A DNA stretch of 64,000 nucleotides from Dyella_A ginsengisoli (GCF_044904665.1 NZ_JADIKM010000003.1:248001-312000); one strand, 5' to 3'; positions 47,183 through 56,805 are shown, counted from the stretch's first letter. The notes: a model not told the origin generated them from the letters alone. Made by a program: numbers and translations.

Positions 47183-49972
47183 ATGTCGGATGTCACGATC
47201 AAACAACTCGCCAAGGTACTTGGCATGCCGGTGGACAAGCTGCTCGGTCAGCTTGGCGAGGCGGGCATGAAATTCTCCGATCCGGAGCAGGTCATCAGCA
47301 GCACCGAAAAGGTGAAGCTGCTGGGCTTTCTGCGTCGCACCCATGGCAAGAACGAGGCTGCGCCGGAAGTCGATGACTCCGCGCCGCGCCAGATCACGCT
47401 CAAGCGCCGCAAGGTCAGCGAGCTCAAGGTCGCCACGCCCGGCGGGCGCGGTGCGCCGGCCAGCGCCAAGACGGTGAACGTCGAGGTGCGCGCCAAGCGC
47501 ACCTACGTCAAGCGCAGCGTCATCGCCGAAGAGGCCGGTGTCGACAGCGAGCGCGAGGAGGCCATGCGCAAGCTCGCCGAATCGCAGCAGCAGCGCGAGC
47601 ACGAGGAGCGCGAGCGCCTCGAGGCCGAGCGCCGCCGCGAGGAAGAGGCGCACCAGCGTGCCGCCGAGGAACAGCGCGTGGCCGACGAGGCCCGTCGCCA
47701 GGCGGAAGCGGCTCAGGCCCGGCCCGCCCAGGCCGACGAACCGGCTGCCGAGGCGCCCGTCGCCGAGATCTCCGAGGAGCGTGCCGCCAGCGTGGACGCC
47801 GCTCCGGCGGGTGCTTCCACCAGTGGCACGACCGACCACAGCAGCTTCGGCATGATCGTGCCGCGTATCCACGAGCCGCGTCGTCGCGAAAAGAAGGTCG
47901 TGGTCGCCGCGCCTGCGCCTGCGCCGGCCCCGGCAGCTGCCGCCGCACCGGCAGCCGCAGCTCCCGCTGCGGCCCCGGCCAGCGGCGATGCGGGCAGCCG
48001 CAATGCCAAGGCCAAGCACGGCCGCGATCGCGACGACGCGCCCGGCGGCAAGCGTTTTGCCGGCGGCGAGCTGCACCTGTCCGACGCCGATCGCGCCCGT
48101 CGTTCGAGCAAGCGCGGCAAGCCCGGGCGCGGCGGTCGCGACATGGGGCGCAGCAGTTCCGCATCGGCCTCGTCCGGCGGCCCGCACGGCTTCACCCGTC
48201 CGACTGCTGCGGTGGTGCGCGAGGTGGTGGTGGGCGACGCCAACGTCGTCGCCGATCTGGCGCAGAAAATGGCGGTCAAGGGTTCGGAAGTGGTCAAGGC
48301 GCTCTTCAAGATGGGCGTGATGGCCACGATCAACCAGACCATCGATCACGACACCGCGGTGCTGGTGGTCGAGGAACTGGGCCACACCCCGGTCGCCGAG
48401 AACCAGAACAACGCCGAGGCCGCGCTCGCTGCGCACACCCAGAACGCCGAGCTGGAGGGCGAGAAGAGCACGCGTCCGCCAGTGGTCACCATCATGGGTC
48501 ACGTCGACCACGGCAAGACCTCGCTGCTGGACTACATCCGCCGCACCAAGGTCGCCTCGGGCGAGGCCGGTGGCATCACCCAGCATATCGGTGCGTACCA
48601 CGTGGAAACGCCCAAGGGCGTGATCACCTTCCTTGATACCCCGGGCCACGCCGCGTTTACCTCGATGCGTGCCCGCGGTGCGCAGTCGACCGATATCGTG
48701 GTGCTGGTGGTCGCGGCCGACGACGGCGTCATGCCGCAGACCAAGGAGGCCGTGGAGCACGCGCGCGCCGCCAAGGTGCCGCTGATCGTCGCGGTCAACA
48801 AGATGGATAAGTCCGACGCCAACCCGGACAACGTCAAGCAGGGCCTGGGCAACCTCGAGGTGATCCCCGAGGAGTGGGGCGGCGACACGCCGTTCGTGCC
48901 GGTGTCGGCCAAGACCGGCATGGGTATCGATGCCCTGCTCGACGCGATTTCGGTGCAGGCCGAGGTGATGGAGCTGAAGGCTGTGAAGGATGGCCCCGCC
49001 TCCGGCGTGGTGATCGAGTCCAGCCTGGATCGCGGCCGCGGCCCGGTGGCCACGGTGCTGGTGCAGCAGGGCACGCTCAAGCGCGGCGACTTCGTGGTCT
49101 GCGGCGTGGAGTTCGGTCGCATGCGTGCGCTGGTCGACGAGACCGGCAAGACCGTGCAGGAAGCCGGCCCGTCGATTCCGGTGCAGGTGCTGGGACTGTC
49201 CGGCGTGCCGGAGTCGGGCGACGACTTCGTGGTGGTGGCCGACGAGCGCCTGGCGCGCGAAGTGGCGGCGGAGCGTGCGCAGAAGCGTCGCGACACCCGA
49301 ATGGTTTCCAAGGCCAACCGCCTCGAGGACATCATGGCGCAGATGGGCCAGGGCGACGTGCAGACGCTCAACATCCTGGTCAAGGCCGACGTGCAGGGCT
49401 CGGTGCAGGCGCTGCGCGAGTCGCTCAGCAAGATCGGCAACGAAAGCGTCAAGGTCAACGTGATCGCCTCGGGCGTGGGCGGCATCAACGAGTCCGACGC
49501 AACGCTCGCCGCTGCGTCCAAGGCGTTGATCATCGGCTTCAACGTGCGTGCCGATGCTTCGGCGCGCAAGGTGATCGATACGTCGGGCCTGGACGTGCGC
49601 TACTTCTCGATCATCTATGACGTGATCGATCAGGTGACTCAGGCGGCCACCGGTCTGCTGGGCATGGAAGTGCGCGAGGAGATCATCGGTCTGGCGCAGG
49701 TGCGCGATGTGTTCCGTAGTTCCAAGTTCGGCGCGGTGGCCGGCTGCATGGTCACCGAGGGCACGGTCAAGCGGTCCAAGCCGATCCGCGTGCTGCGCGA
49801 CAACACGGTGGTGTTCGAGGGCGAGCTGGAGTCGCTGCGCCGCTTCAAGGACCTGGTCGACGAAGTACGCAACGGCATGGAATGCGGTATCGCCGTGAAG
49901 CAGTACAACGACGTCAAGGTCGGCGACCAGATCGAGTGCTTCGAGCGCATCGAGGTGGCCCGCACGTTGTAA
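47183..49972 (+). CDS. infB: Translation initiation factor IF-2
   Basis: A GTPase that brings initiator tRNA-fMet to the 30S subunit. The 929-residue protein has an N-terminal IF2_N domain, a long charged Ala/Glu/Arg-rich linker (about 120-350) and the G domain. G1 is GHVDHGKTS at residue 439, with DTPGH and NKMD following, then the beta-barrel and C-terminal domains. It follows nusA after a 129-bp gap. Its partner, tRNA-fMet, is the metY product originally at the head of the same gene cluster. Confidence 0.97.
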   Translation: MSDVTIKQLAKVLGMPVDKLLGQLGEAGMKFSDPEQVISSTEKVKLLGFLRRTHGKNEAAPEVDDSAPRQITLKRRKVSELKVATPGGRGAPASAKTVNVEVRAKRTYVKRSVIAEEAGVDSEREEAMRKLAESQQQREHEERERLEAERRREEEAHQRAAEEQRVADEARRQAEAAQARPAQADEPAAEAPVAEISEERAASVDAAPAGASTSGTTDHSSFGMIVPRIHEPRRREKKVVVAAPAPAPAPAAAAAPAAAAPAAAPASGDAGSRNAKAKHGRDRDDAPGGKRFAGGELHLSDADRARRSSKRGKPGRGGRDMGRSSSASASSGGPHGFTRPTAAVVREVVVGDANVVADLAQKMAVKGSEVVKALFKMGVMATINQTIDHDTAVLVVEELGHTPVAENQNNAEAALAAHTQNAELEGEKSTRPPVVTIMGHVDHGKTSLLDYIRRTKVASGEAGGITQHIGAYHVETPKGVITFLDTPGHAAFTSMRARGAQSTDIVVLVVAADDGVMPQTKEAVEHARAAKVPLIVAVNKMDKSDANPDNVKQGLGNLEVIPEEWGGDTPFVPVSAKTGMGIDALLDAISVQAEVMELKAVKDGPASGVVIESSLDRGRGPVATVLVQQGTLKRGDFVVCGVEFGRMRALVDETGKTVQEAGPSIPVQVLGLSGVPESGDDFVVVADERLAREVAAERAQKRRDTRMVSKANRLEDIMAQMGQGDVQTLNILVKADVQGSVQALRESLSKIGNESVKVNVIASGVGGINESDATLAAASKALIIGFNVRADASARKVIDTSGLDVRYFSIIYDVIDQVTQAATGLLGMEVREEIIGLAQVRDVFRSSKFGAVAGCMVTEGTVKRSKPIRVLRDNTVVFEGELESLRRFKDLVDEVRNGMECGIAVKQYNDVKVGDQIECFERIEVARTL

Positions 49973-50023
49973 CGGCACGCCGGTGCGGTTCACCTTCCGG
50001 TGAATCCCCGTTGTCCGTGATCC

Positions 50024-50058
50024 GGAGCCCGGGCAGCTGTCTGTCCGGGCTCCTTGTT
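50024..50058 (+). terminator. Hairpin with T-rich tail between infB and rbfA
   Basis: GGAGCCCGG pairs with CCGGGCTCC, with an inner CAG/CTG extension, followed by TTGTTT. It is a probable partial terminator or attenuator inside the operon, since rbfA and truB lie downstream in the same direction. Confidence 0.6.
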
Positions 50059-50129
50059 TCTGGTCTGTTCCGACGTGTTGGCCGATGCGCCCGCGTCATT
50101 CGCCCGCCAGGCGATTCCAAGGAGGCCTC

Positions 50130-50525
50130 ATGCCCTCACGCGATTTCAAACGTACCGACCGTGTTGGCGCCGAGCTGCGCCGCGAGCTCGGACTGCTGGT
50201 GCACGCTGCGGTGCGCGATCACGCGCTGCCTTCGGTGAGCGTGTCCGATGTGGAGATCACCCGCGACATGGACTGGGCGACGGTATGGATCACCGCGCTG
50301 CAGGCGGAGCAGGCACCCGAGGCGCTGAAGGCGCTGAAGGAGCTCACCGGCGAATTCCGGCGCGCGCTCGCCCGCGGCATGCGGCTGCGCCGGGTGCCGG
50401 AGCTGCGCTTCAAGTACGACGATTCGGTGGACAAGGGCGAGCGCATCGAGACCCTGCTGCGCCAGGACGCGCCGCCGGCCGCCGCGGTCGATGCCACCGA
50501 ACAAGACGAGCCTGTCGACGACTGA
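50130..50525 (+). CDS. rbfA: Ribosome-binding factor A
   Basis: A KH-fold cold-shock factor for 16S rRNA 5' end maturation. The 131-residue protein begins MPSRDFKRTDRVGAELRREL and contains the family's VSVSDVEITRDMDWATVWIT and RVPELRFKYDDS. A strong AAGGAGG ribosome site precedes the ATG at 50130. TGATG overlap with truB. Confidence 0.96.
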   Translation: MPSRDFKRTDRVGAELRRELGLLVHAAVRDHALPSVSVSDVEITRDMDWATVWITALQAEQAPEALKALKELTGEFRRALARGMRLRRVPELRFKYDDSVDKGERIETLLRQDAPPAAAVDATEQDEPVDD

Positions 50526-51445
50526 TGGGGCGCATCGTTTTCCGGGACCTGCACGGGCTGGTCCTGCTCGACAAGCCGCTGGGCTTGAGTTCCAACCAGG
50601 CACTGCAGGCGGTGCGCCGGCTGTTCCGCGCCGCCAAGGGCGGGCACACCGGTGCGCTGGATCCGCTGGCGACCGGCCTGCTGCCGCTGTGCTTCGGTGA
50701 AGCCACCAAGCTGGCCGGCCACCTGCTGGGATCGCGCAAGGCATACGCCGCCGAATGCCAGCTGGGCGTCACCACGACCACCGCCGACCGCGAGGGCGAG
50801 GTGCTGCAGCAACGCCCGGTGCCGCCACTGGATCCAGGGCGCATCGAGGCCGCGCTGGCGCCGCTGCGCGGGCGCATCCGGCAAGTGCCGCCGGCGTATT
50901 CGGCGATCAAGCAGGGTGGTGAACCGCTTTATCTGAAGGCCCGGCGCGGCGAGACGGTCGAGGTGCCGGCGCGCGAGGTGGACGTTTACCGGCTCGAACT
51001 CACCGGCCGCAGCGACGACCGGTTGCAACTGCAGATCGAGTGCGGTTCGGGCACCTACATCCGCAGCCTGGCCGTGGATCTGGGCGAGACGCTGGGCTGT
51101 GGCGCGCATCTCGTGTCGCTGCGACGCCTGTGGGTGGAGCCATTCCGGCAGCCGGCCATGGTGACGCTGGCGCAGGTCGAGGCGGCCGCCGCGCAGGGCG
51201 ACGAAGCGCTGCTGGCGCTCATGCGGCCAGTGGCTGAGGGACTGGCACACCTGCCCGCCGTGCATCTGGACGCGACGCAGAGCCAGGCCATGGCGCAGGG
51301 ACGGCGTGTTGCCGTGGAATCCGGCATGCCTGCGGGGCCGTGTGCGGCATTTGCCGCCGATGGTGGCCTGCTGGCCCTGGCCGAGCTGGACGAACAGGGT
51401 CAGCTGCGGGTGGTGCGGGGCTTCAACCTGCCGCCGCCGGGGTGA
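50525..51445 (+). CDS. truB: tRNA pseudouridine(55) synthase TruB
   Basis: Makes pseudouridine 55 in the T-loop of tRNAs. The 306-residue protein carries the catalytic motif GGHTGALDPLATGLLPLCFG with Asp46. Further motifs YxA(E)C and CGSGTYIRSLAVDLG (with its conserved Tyr/Arg) are present. A C-terminal PUA-like part completes it. Coupled to rbfA by TGATG. Confidence 0.96.
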   Translation: MGRIVFRDLHGLVLLDKPLGLSSNQALQAVRRLFRAAKGGHTGALDPLATGLLPLCFGEATKLAGHLLGSRKAYAAECQLGVTTTTADREGEVLQQRPVPPLDPGRIEAALAPLRGRIRQVPPAYSAIKQGGEPLYLKARRGETVEVPAREVDVYRLELTGRSDDRLQLQIECGSGTYIRSLAVDLGETLGCGAHLVSLRRLWVEPFRQPAMVTLAQVEAAAAQGDEALLALMRPVAEGLAHLPAVHLDATQSQAMAQGRRVAVESGMPAGPCAAFAADGGLLALAELDEQGQLRVVRGFNLPPPG

Positions 51446-51493
51446 CCGCAGAAATACCGCGCAAGGCATCCGGGCGACGTCCGGATGACGGTC

Positions 51494-51523
51494 TTGTTGT
51501 GGCGCAGCTCCCGTCGCTACAAT
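51494..51523 (+). promoter_or_regulatory. Probable rpsO promoter
   Basis: TTGTTG (51494-51499) and TACAAT (51518-51523) are 18 bp apart. A CATCCGG/CCGGATG hairpin (51467-51487) lies just upstream of it. Confidence 0.6.
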
Positions 51524-51557
51524 AAGGAGCTTGATTTACCCGATTCATTCAACCAGT

Positions 51558-51603
51558 CGAAGCTTGCGCAACGTCATCGTGCGGTGACGTTGCGCAAGCT
51601 TCG
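51558..51603 (+). promoter_or_regulatory. Perfect 19-bp hairpin in rpsO leader
   Basis: CGAAGCTTGCGCAACGTCA is followed by the 8-base loop TCGTGCGG and its exact complement. It ends 26 bases before the rpsO ATG and has no T-run suited to termination. It may be an S15-binding or RNase III-processed structure. Confidence 0.7.
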
Positions 51604-51629
51604 CATTCGCTTTTAAGGAAGAGATACCC

Positions 51630-51899
51630 ATGTCCCTCACCGCAGAACAGACCGGCAAGATCATTGCTGATTTCGGCCGCGTGCCGAACGACACCGGTTC
51701 GCCGGAAGTGCAGGTTGCCCTGCTTTCCGCCCGCATCGATCACCTCACCGGCCACTTCAAGACCCACAAGCAGGATCACCACTCGCGTCGTGGCCTGCTG
51801 CAGCTGGTCAACCGCCGCAAGAGCCTGCTCGCCTACCTGAAGGATCGCGACCTGGCCCGTTATCAGAGCCTGATCGAGCGCCTCGGCCTGCGCCGCTAA
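51630..51899 (+). CDS. rpsO: 30S ribosomal protein S15
   Basis: An 89-residue primary 16S rRNA-binding protein with the family's GSPEVQVALLSARIDHLTGH and HHSRRGLLQLVNRRKSLLAY motifs. AAGGAAGAG precedes the ATG. In other proteobacteria it represses its own translation through the leader; the leader here has a large hairpin. Confidence 0.98.
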   Translation: MSLTAEQTGKIIADFGRVPNDTGSPEVQVALLSARIDHLTGHFKTHKQDHHSRRGLLQLVNRRKSLLAYLKDRDLARYQSLIERLGLRR

Positions 51900-51920
51900 T
51901 TCGACAAGGACACATATCAC

Positions 51921-54026
51921 GTGGCGAAAGTAACCAAGTCATTCCAGTACGGTAATCACGAAGTCACGCTGGAGACGGGCGAAATCGCCCGGCAGGCATC
52001 CGGTGCAGTCATGGTCAGCATGGGCGGCACGGTGGTGCTGGTCACCGCGGTGGCCGCAGCCAAGCCGCGCGAGGGGCAGGACTTCTTCCCGCTCACCGTC
52101 GACTACGTGGAAAAGTTCTACTCCGCCGGCCGCATCCCCGGCGGCTTCTTCAAGCGCGAAGGCCGTCCGACCGAGAAGGAGACGCTGACCTCGCGCCTGA
52201 TCGATCGTCCGGTGCGCCCGCTGTTTCCGGAAGACTTCAAGAACGAAGTCCAGGTGATCGCCCAGGTCGTCTCGCTCAATCCCGAGATCGACGGCGACAT
52301 CCCGGCCATGCTCGGCGCCTCCGCCGCGCTGTCGCTGGCCGGCATCCCGTTCCAGGGTCCGATCGGCGCCGCCCGCGTGGGTTACGCCAACGGCAAGTAC
52401 GTACTGAACCCGACGCACACCGAGCTGAAGACCTCCGACCTCGACCTCGTCGTCGCCGGTACCTCCGGCGCCGTGCTGATGGTGGAGTCCGAGGCCAAGC
52501 TGCTGTCCGAGGACGTGATGCTCGGCGCCGTGATGTTCGGCCACCAGCAGATGCAGGTCGCGATCAACGCCATCGCCGAGCTGGCCTCCGAAGCCGCCAA
52601 GCCCTCGTGGAACTGGCAGGCGCCGGCCCGCAACGAGTCGCTGATCGCTGCGCTGAAGGGCGCCGTGGGCGACAAGCTGGAGCAGGCCTTCCAGGTGCGC
52701 GACAAGCTGCAGCGTCGCGACGCCATCTCGGCGATCAAGGCCGACGTGATGGAGTCGCTCAAGCCGCAGGCCGAGCAGCACGGCTGGGCCTCCGCCGAGC
52801 TGGGCAAGGAATTCGCCGAGCTCGAATACCGCACCATGCGCGACAGCGTGCTCAAGACCAAGGTGCGCATCGACGGCCGTCAGCTCGACGACGTGCGTCC
52901 GATCTCGGTGCGCGTGGGCGTGCTGCCGCGCACCCACGGCTCGGCGCTGTTCACTCGCGGCGAGACGCAGGCGCTGGTGGTGGCCACGCTCGGCACCACC
53001 CGTGATGCGCAGATCATCGACGCGCCGGAAGGCGAGTCGAAGGATCCGTTCCTGTTCCACTACAACTTCCCGCCGTTCTCGGTGGGCGAGGCCGGTCGCT
53101 TCGGCGCGCCGAAGCGTCGCGAGATCGGCCACGGTCGCCTCGCCAAGCGCGGCGTGCAGGCAGTGAAGCCGAGCATCGAGGAGTTCCCGTACGTGGTACG
53201 CGTGGTCTCGGAAATCACCGAGTCCAACGGTTCCTCGTCGATGGCGTCGGTGTGCGGTTCCTCGCTGGCCATGATGGACGCAGGCGTGCCGCTGAAGGCA
53301 CCGGTGGCCGGCATCGCCATGGGCCTGGTGAAGGAAGGCGGCGACTTCGTCGTGCTGTCGGACATCCTGGGCGACGAGGATCATCTCGGCGACATGGACT
53401 TCAAGGTGGCCGGTAGCGCCGATGGCATCTCCGCGCTGCAGATGGACATCAAGATCGACGGCATCACCGAAGAGATCATGAAGGTGGCGCTGGAGCAGGC
53501 CAAGCGTGGTCGCCTGCACATCCTGGGCGAGATGGCCAAGGTCATCAGCACCGCCCGCTCGGAGATGAGCGAGTATGCGCCGCGCCTGCTGACCATCAAG
53601 ATCCATCCGGACAAGATCCGCGAAGTGATCGGCAAGGGCGGCGCGACCATCCGCTCGATCACCGAGGAGACCGGCACCACCATCGACATCAGCGACGACG
53701 GCACTGTCATCATCGCCTCGGTCAACCGCCTGGCGGCCGACGAGGCGAAGAAGCGCATCGAGCAGATCGTCTCCGACGTCGAGCCGGGCCGCATCTACGA
53801 AGGCAAGGTCGCCAAGCTGATGGACTTCGGCGCGTTCGTCACGATCATGCCGGGCAAGGATGGTCTGGTGCACGTGTCGCAGATCTCCTCCGAGCGCGTG
53901 GAGAAGGTGTCCGACAAGCTCAAGGAAGGCGATATCGTCAAGGTGAAGGTGCTCGAGGTGGACAAGCAGGGCCGCATCCGCCTGTCCATGAAGGCCGTGA
54001 CCGAAGACGAAGCCGCCGGCGCCTGA
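51921..54026 (+). CDS. pnp: Polyribonucleotide nucleotidyltransferase (PNPase)
   Basis: A phosphorolytic 3'-5' exoribonuclease of the RNA degradosome and of tRNA/mRNA decay. The 701-residue protein has two RNase PH domains (second core with GEAGRFGAPKRREIGHGRLA), a KH domain (IREVIGKGGATIRSI) and an S1 domain (GKVAKLMDFGAFVTI). It starts with GTG at 51921, 21 bases after rpsO, with AAGGA upstream. Confidence 0.97.
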   Translation: MAKVTKSFQYGNHEVTLETGEIARQASGAVMVSMGGTVVLVTAVAAAKPREGQDFFPLTVDYVEKFYSAGRIPGGFFKREGRPTEKETLTSRLIDRPVRPLFPEDFKNEVQVIAQVVSLNPEIDGDIPAMLGASAALSLAGIPFQGPIGAARVGYANGKYVLNPTHTELKTSDLDLVVAGTSGAVLMVESEAKLLSEDVMLGAVMFGHQQMQVAINAIAELASEAAKPSWNWQAPARNESLIAALKGAVGDKLEQAFQVRDKLQRRDAISAIKADVMESLKPQAEQHGWASAELGKEFAELEYRTMRDSVLKTKVRIDGRQLDDVRPISVRVGVLPRTHGSALFTRGETQALVVATLGTTRDAQIIDAPEGESKDPFLFHYNFPPFSVGEAGRFGAPKRREIGHGRLAKRGVQAVKPSIEEFPYVVRVVSEITESNGSSSMASVCGSSLAMMDAGVPLKAPVAGIAMGLVKEGGDFVVLSDILGDEDHLGDMDFKVAGSADGISALQMDIKIDGITEEIMKVALEQAKRGRLHILGEMAKVISTARSEMSEYAPRLLTIKIHPDKIREVIGKGGATIRSITEETGTTIDISDDGTVIIASVNRLAADEAKKRIEQIVSDVEPGRIYEGKVAKLMDFGAFVTIMPGKDGLVHVSQISSERVEKVSDKLKEGDIVKVKVLEVDKQGRIRLSMKAVTEDEAAGA

Positions 54027-54052
54027 GTCGACGACTCGCGTTGAATGTATCG

Positions 54053-54087
54053 AAGGCCCGGCGGCGACGCCGGGCCTTCTTCGTTTT
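54053..54087 (+). terminator. Rho-independent terminator after pnp
   Basis: AAGGCCCGGC pairs with GCCGGGCCTT around loop GGCGAC, followed by CTTCGTTTT. Confidence 0.8.
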
Positions 54088-54140
54088 AACGCCACATCCA
54101 TTTGCTACGATGCTTGGGATACCCGCATCCGGAGGCAGGC

Positions 54141-55442
54141 ATGGCCGATCAGGCGAGCGATTTCATCAGGCAGTCCCAGGCCGTGGCCCAACAGTCCTGG
54201 GAGCAGTGGATGCGCTATCTGCAGCAGGCCTCGCCCCAGCAGCCGGCATCGCCGTTTGCCGGCATGGGCGCGGGTTTCACCCCGGCCGCCCCGATGTTTG
54301 GTATGAGTGCTCCTGCCGCCGCGCCGATGAGCGATGTGCTCGAGCGCAGCCTCACCGGCATCAAGGGTTACCTCGACTGGATGCAGCGTGCCGCCAGCAG
54401 CCAGGCCGATCCGCTGGGCAGCGACTGGCAGGCGCAGATGCAGCAGATGTTCGGCAACGCCAGCCAACCCTTTGCGCAGGCATTCGGCGGCATCGACAGC
54501 ACCGCCGCGCAGGGTTTCGTGCAGCAGTGGCAGGCGTGGCTGGCGGCGGCCGGGCAGGGCGGTTTTGGTGGCGCCGACTGGCACAAGCCGACGCACACGC
54601 CGGCCTTCGGCCTGCAGCGCGAGCAGCAGGAAAAGCAGCAGGCGCTGATGGCCGCGATGCTCGACAGCGCCGAACAGCAGCGGCGCTACCAGGCGCTGAT
54701 CCTGCGAGCGAACGCGCAGGGGCTCGAGCGCCTGCAGAACAAGCTGGCCGAGCACTCCGAGCCCGGCCGGCAGATCGAATCGCTGAAAGCGCTGTACGAC
54801 CTGTGGATCGACTCGGCCGAGGAAGCCTACGCGGAGATCGCGCTGAGCGACGAGTTCCGCGAGGTCTACGGCGCCATGGTCAATGCGCAGATGCTTGAGC
54901 GCCAGCTCATGCAGCAGCAGCTGGAGGAGCTGTGCCGCCAGCTCGGCTTGCCCACGCGCAGCGAGGTCGACAGCCTGGGCAGACGCCTGCAGGAAGTGCG
55001 GCGCGAGCAACGCGCGGCCGGCCGAGCGGGCGCGGACGAGGAATTCGCTGCGCTGCGTGCCGAACTGGCGGCGCTGAAGAAGCAGCTGGCCGGGGCCGGC
55101 ATTTCCGCCCGACCGGCGGTACCCGATACGGCGCCACGTTCGGTCACTGCCGTCGCGAAATCGGCGGGGCCCAAGCTTGCGGCGAAGAAAACCACTGCAA
55201 AGAAAGTCGCTGCAAAAAAAGTCGCTGCAAAGAAAGCCGCTGCGAAGAAAGCGACGCCCGCTGCGGTCCCCGCCGCGCGCAAGCGGGCGCCAGCGAAAGC
55301 TTCCCGGCTGGTGGCGAAATCGTCCGGCAAGGCCGGATCGAGGGTCAAGATGAAGGCGGCCGCGGCCACCGCGTCGGCGAGCAAGGCCGGCACCTCCATT
55401 CGCCCCGGCATCCCGGCGCCGCGTCGCGCCAAGCGCAAGTAA
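54141..55442 (+). CDS. phaE: Class III PHA synthase subunit PhaE with histone H1-like tail
   Basis: The partner subunit of PhaC in polyhydroxyalkanoate synthesis on the granule surface. The 433-residue protein has the PhaE-type helical core (about 1-270; WEQWMRYLQQA, then EAYAEIALSDEFREVYGAMV, with the FREVYG-type motif). A coiled coil follows (about 250-320). The last about 90 residues are unusual: Lys/Ala-rich repeats such as AAKKTTAKKVAAKK, as in histone H1-like or PhaF-type phasins. GGAGGC precedes the ATG at 54141; phaC follows after 3 bp. Confidence 0.9.
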   Translation: MADQASDFIRQSQAVAQQSWEQWMRYLQQASPQQPASPFAGMGAGFTPAAPMFGMSAPAAAPMSDVLERSLTGIKGYLDWMQRAASSQADPLGSDWQAQMQQMFGNASQPFAQAFGGIDSTAAQGFVQQWQAWLAAAGQGGFGGADWHKPTHTPAFGLQREQQEKQQALMAAMLDSAEQQRRYQALILRANAQGLERLQNKLAEHSEPGRQIESLKALYDLWIDSAEEAYAEIALSDEFREVYGAMVNAQMLERQLMQQQLEELCRQLGLPTRSEVDSLGRRLQEVRREQRAAGRAGADEEFAALRAELAALKKQLAGAGISARPAVPDTAPRSVTAVAKSAGPKLAAKKTTAKKVAAKKVAAKKAAAKKATPAAVPAARKRAPAKASRLVAKSSGKAGSRVKMKAAAATASASKAGTSIRPGIPAPRRAKRK

Positions 55443-55445
55443 GGA

Positions 55446-56516
55446 ATGGCCATGTACACACCGCTGCGCATCGACCCGGCCCAGGCGCTGGCAGAGATCA
55501 ACCGCTTCCAGCACAAGCTGGCGGCCGGCATGCAGAACCTGCCCAAGCTCGGCGAACCTCAGTACGCCAACACGCCGCGCGAACTGGTCTACAGCGAAGA
55601 CAAGCTCAAGGTGTGGCACTTCACCGGCAGCCGCCCCACCGCGAAGACGCCGGTGCTGATCGTCTATGCCCTGGTCAACACGGTATGGATGACTGACCTG
55701 CAGCCCGACCGCTCGTTGGTCCGCAACCTTCTCGAACAGGGCGAGGACGTCTACCTGATCGACTGGGGCTACCCCGACGGCGCCGATCGCTGGCTCACGC
55801 TGGACGACTACCTCAACGGCTACCTCGACCGCTGCGTCGACGCAGTGCGCCATCGCCACGGGCTCGATGCGATCAACCTGCTTGGCATCTGCCAGGGAGG
55901 CGCGTTCTCGCTGTGCTACACGGCGATGCACCCGGACAAGGTGAAGAACCTGATCACCATGGTCACCCCGGTGGATTTCCACACGCCGGACAACATGCTC
56001 TCGCACTGGGTGCAGAACCTCGACGTCGACCGCTTCGTCGACGTGATGGGCAACATCCCCGCAGGGCTGATGAACTGGGTCTACCTCACGCTCAAGCCGC
56101 TGCGGCTGAACCAGCAGAAATACGTGGGCCTGGTCGACATCCTCGACAACCCGGCCGAGCTGGAGAACTTCCTGCGCATGGAGAAGTGGATCTTCGATTC
56201 GCCCGACCAGGCCGGCGAAGCGTTCCGCCAGTTCATCAAGGACTTCTACCAGGGCAACAAGCTGGTCAAGCACTCGCTGGAGATCGGCGGGCGTCCGGTC
56301 GACCTGGGGCTGATCCAGCAGCCGGTGCTGAACATCTACGCCGAACAGGACCATCTGGTGCCGCCCGACGCTTCGCGCGCGCTGCGCCAGCACATCGGCA
56401 CGCGCGACTACACCGAGGTGGCGTTCAAGGGTGGGCACATCGGCATCTACGTCTCCGGCCGCGCCCAACGCGAGGTGCCGCCGGCGATCCACCAGTGGCT
56501 GCGCGCACGCGGCTGA
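55446..56516 (+). CDS. phaC: Class III PHA synthase subunit PhaC
   Basis: Polymerises hydroxyacyl-CoA to polyester. The 356-residue alpha/beta-hydrolase has the lipase-like box GICQGG with nucleophile Cys149, Asp302 (AEQDHLVPP) and His331 (GGHIGIY). The short length without a long N-terminal domain marks class III, which needs PhaE; phaE is directly upstream. An ATG at 55452 is an alternative start. Confidence 0.95.
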   Translation: MAMYTPLRIDPAQALAEINRFQHKLAAGMQNLPKLGEPQYANTPRELVYSEDKLKVWHFTGSRPTAKTPVLIVYALVNTVWMTDLQPDRSLVRNLLEQGEDVYLIDWGYPDGADRWLTLDDYLNGYLDRCVDAVRHRHGLDAINLLGICQGGAFSLCYTAMHPDKVKNLITMVTPVDFHTPDNMLSHWVQNLDVDRFVDVMGNIPAGLMNWVYLTLKPLRLNQQKYVGLVDILDNPAELENFLRMEKWIFDSPDQAGEAFRQFIKDFYQGNKLVKHSLEIGGRPVDLGLIQQPVLNIYAEQDHLVPPDASRALRQHIGTRDYTEVAFKGGHIGIYVSGRAQREVPPAIHQWLRARG

Positions 56517-56535
56517 TTCCGGAGGACATCGAACC

Positions 56536-56727
56536 ATGACCGAAGGCAAGCGGCTCCAGCGCTCCAGCACCAACCGCAGCATTGCCGGCGTGTGTGGCGG
56601 CATCGCCGACTACTACGGCTGGGATCCCACCCTGGTGCGCGTGGGGTGGATCGTGCTGACCCTGCTGGGCGGCTCCGGCATACTGCTCTATCTGGTGATG
56701 TGGCTGGTGATGCCCAAGGCCGACTGA
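56536..56727 (+). CDS. PspC-domain membrane protein
   Basis: A 63-residue protein that consists only of a PspC domain. RSIAGVCGGIADYYGWDPTL is followed by one transmembrane helix (VGWIVLTLLGGSGILLYLVM). In E. coli PspC takes part in the envelope stress response, but many stand-alone copies have no known role. RBS GGAGG. Confidence 0.85.
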   Translation: MTEGKRLQRSSTNRSIAGVCGGIADYYGWDPTLVRVGWIVLTLLGGSGILLYLVMWLVMPKAD

Positions 56728-56805
56728 GCCGGGCCAGCCCTTCCGCGCAACACCATGCCGCGCGCGCCGCCGCGGCCGACTTTTTCCGACGTACGAAGAC
56801 TCCCG

